The position numbers and the translations under genes are program-made. A stretch of 6,146 bases of DNA, from assembly GCA_020832725.1 (NCBI GenBank), contig JAFIEC010000060.1, positions 1 through 6,146 of the forward strand. Reading direction: 5' to 3'. Below, piece by piece: positions 5,769 to 6,146 of this stretch (positions are counted from its first letter, which is position 1; each line of letters starts with the position of its first letter). Origin of the DNA: Paracoccaceae bacterium (GTDB taxonomy: Bacteria > Pseudomonadota > Alphaproteobacteria > Rhodobacterales > Rhodobacteraceae). The notes under the pieces were generated by a model. That model was given only the letters and a program-made list of their open reading frames with translations, did not search any database and was not told the DNA's origin.

Positions 5769-6146
5769 ACTGCGCGGTGTGCGCTCGGGCCCGGCCGCAA
5801 CGCCGGGGCCCGAGGGCGATGCCGGTTTCCTGACGCGGGCGGCCCGTGCCATCCTGCGGGTTCTCGATTTCGTCATCGGCACTGTCGCCGTGGTGGCGCT
5901 GGTGGCGCTGGTCTGCATCGTCTTTGCCAATGTCGTGGGCCGCTATGGCTTTGGCCGGTCGCTGATGTGGTCGCTGGAGGCCGCGCGCTGGCTGTTCATC
6001 GCCATCATCCTGCTGGGGGTGCCGCTGGCCCACCGGCTGCGGATGCATCTCAAGCTGTCGGTTCTGGTGGACATGCTGCCTGCGCCGGCGCGGATCGCGG
6101 CGGAGCTGGTGTCGAATGTCATCGTGGCCTGGACGACGATCCTGCT
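5752..6146 (+). CDS. TRAP transporter small permease subunit (DctQ family), 3' end beyond window
   Basis: The first 131 residues of a TRAP transporter small integral membrane subunit, the Q-type partner of a large DctM-type permease and a DctP-type periplasmic binding protein, which together import organic acids using an ion gradient. A hydrophilic N-terminus (1-36) precedes TM1 (about 37-62). The family signature FANVVGRYGFGRSLMWSLEAARWLF (58-82) follows, with TM2 at about 79-97, AHRLRMHLKLSVLVDMLP (93-110) and the start of TM3 (from about 115). The start is TTG at 5752, supported by AGGAGGG 7 nt upstream. The first in-frame ATG (at residue 72) lies inside the conserved signature, so an ATG-only search would miss the gene. 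It overlaps the hydrolase stop by 17 nt, implying one operon. Since no binding-protein gene precedes it, DctM and DctP genes are expected after the window end. Confidence 0.93.
   Translation, partial: MPSDAELRGVRSGPAATPGPEGDAGFLTRAARAILRVLDFVIGTVAVVALVALVCIVFANVVGRYGFGRSLMWSLEAARWLFIAIILLGVPLAHRLRMHLKLSVLVDMLPAPARIAAELVSNVIVAWTTIL

Noticed and set aside
3687..5930. Very long minus-strand open frame (747 codons) antisense to the hydrolase
   Set aside because: It is rich in Arg, Gly, His and Pro with no recognisable domain, spans the ends of three plus-strand features, and is explained by high G+C in the third positions of the real hydrolase gene.
1..6146. CRISPR arrays, tRNA/rRNA genes, insertion sequences or att sites
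   Set aside because: Nothing resembling regularly spaced repeats, tRNA cloverleaf ends, transposase motifs or terminal inverted repeats was seen.

Overview
The window is very G+C-rich chromosomal DNA with strong G/C preference at third codon positions. It looks alphaproteobacterial. The MurD sequence style, the TTG starts behind strong Shine-Dalgarno sites and the TRAP transporter / FCD-GntR context suggest the Rhodobacterales (Roseobacter/Paracoccus-like bacteria). The taxonomic assignment is inference from sequence style, not from a marker gene search.

Layout: (1) positions 1-1166, plus strand, carry the C-terminal four-fifths of murD, a core peptidoglycan gene whose 5' end lies outside the window. 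(2) Positions 1202-2863, minus strand, carry a thiamine-diphosphate (ThDP) enzyme of the acetolactate synthase-like superfamily. It converges on murD, and a 43-nt hairpin contains both stop codons. (3) Positions 2864-3009 are a divergent control region with one A+T-richer patch, a 15-bp dyad and a possible promoter. (4) Positions 3010-3723, plus strand, carry a GntR/FadR-type (FCD) regulator starting at TTG, followed directly by a hairpin. (5) Positions 3724-3902 are a second control region containing a dyad and a near copy of a motif from the first. (6) Positions 3903-5768, plus strand, carry a divergent gamma-glutamyltransferase-family Ntn hydrolase without a signal peptide. (7) From 5752 to the window end there is the first part of a TRAP transporter small membrane subunit (DctQ type). 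It overlaps the hydrolase by 17 nt and starts at TTG behind an AGGAGGG site.

Regions 2-7 read as one small catabolic cluster: a TRAP system importing an organic acid, an intracellular Ntn hydrolase to process it, a ThDP enzyme to cleave or ligate a 2-oxo acid product, and a local FCD regulator sensing the substrate or an intermediate. The substrate cannot be named from sequence. The hydrolase keeps the catalytic Thr and the Gly-Gly pair but has lost most residues that bind the gamma-glutamyl group in classical GGT, so its substrate may not be a gamma-glutamyl compound. No RNA genes, CRISPR arrays, insertion sequences or integration sites were recognised.
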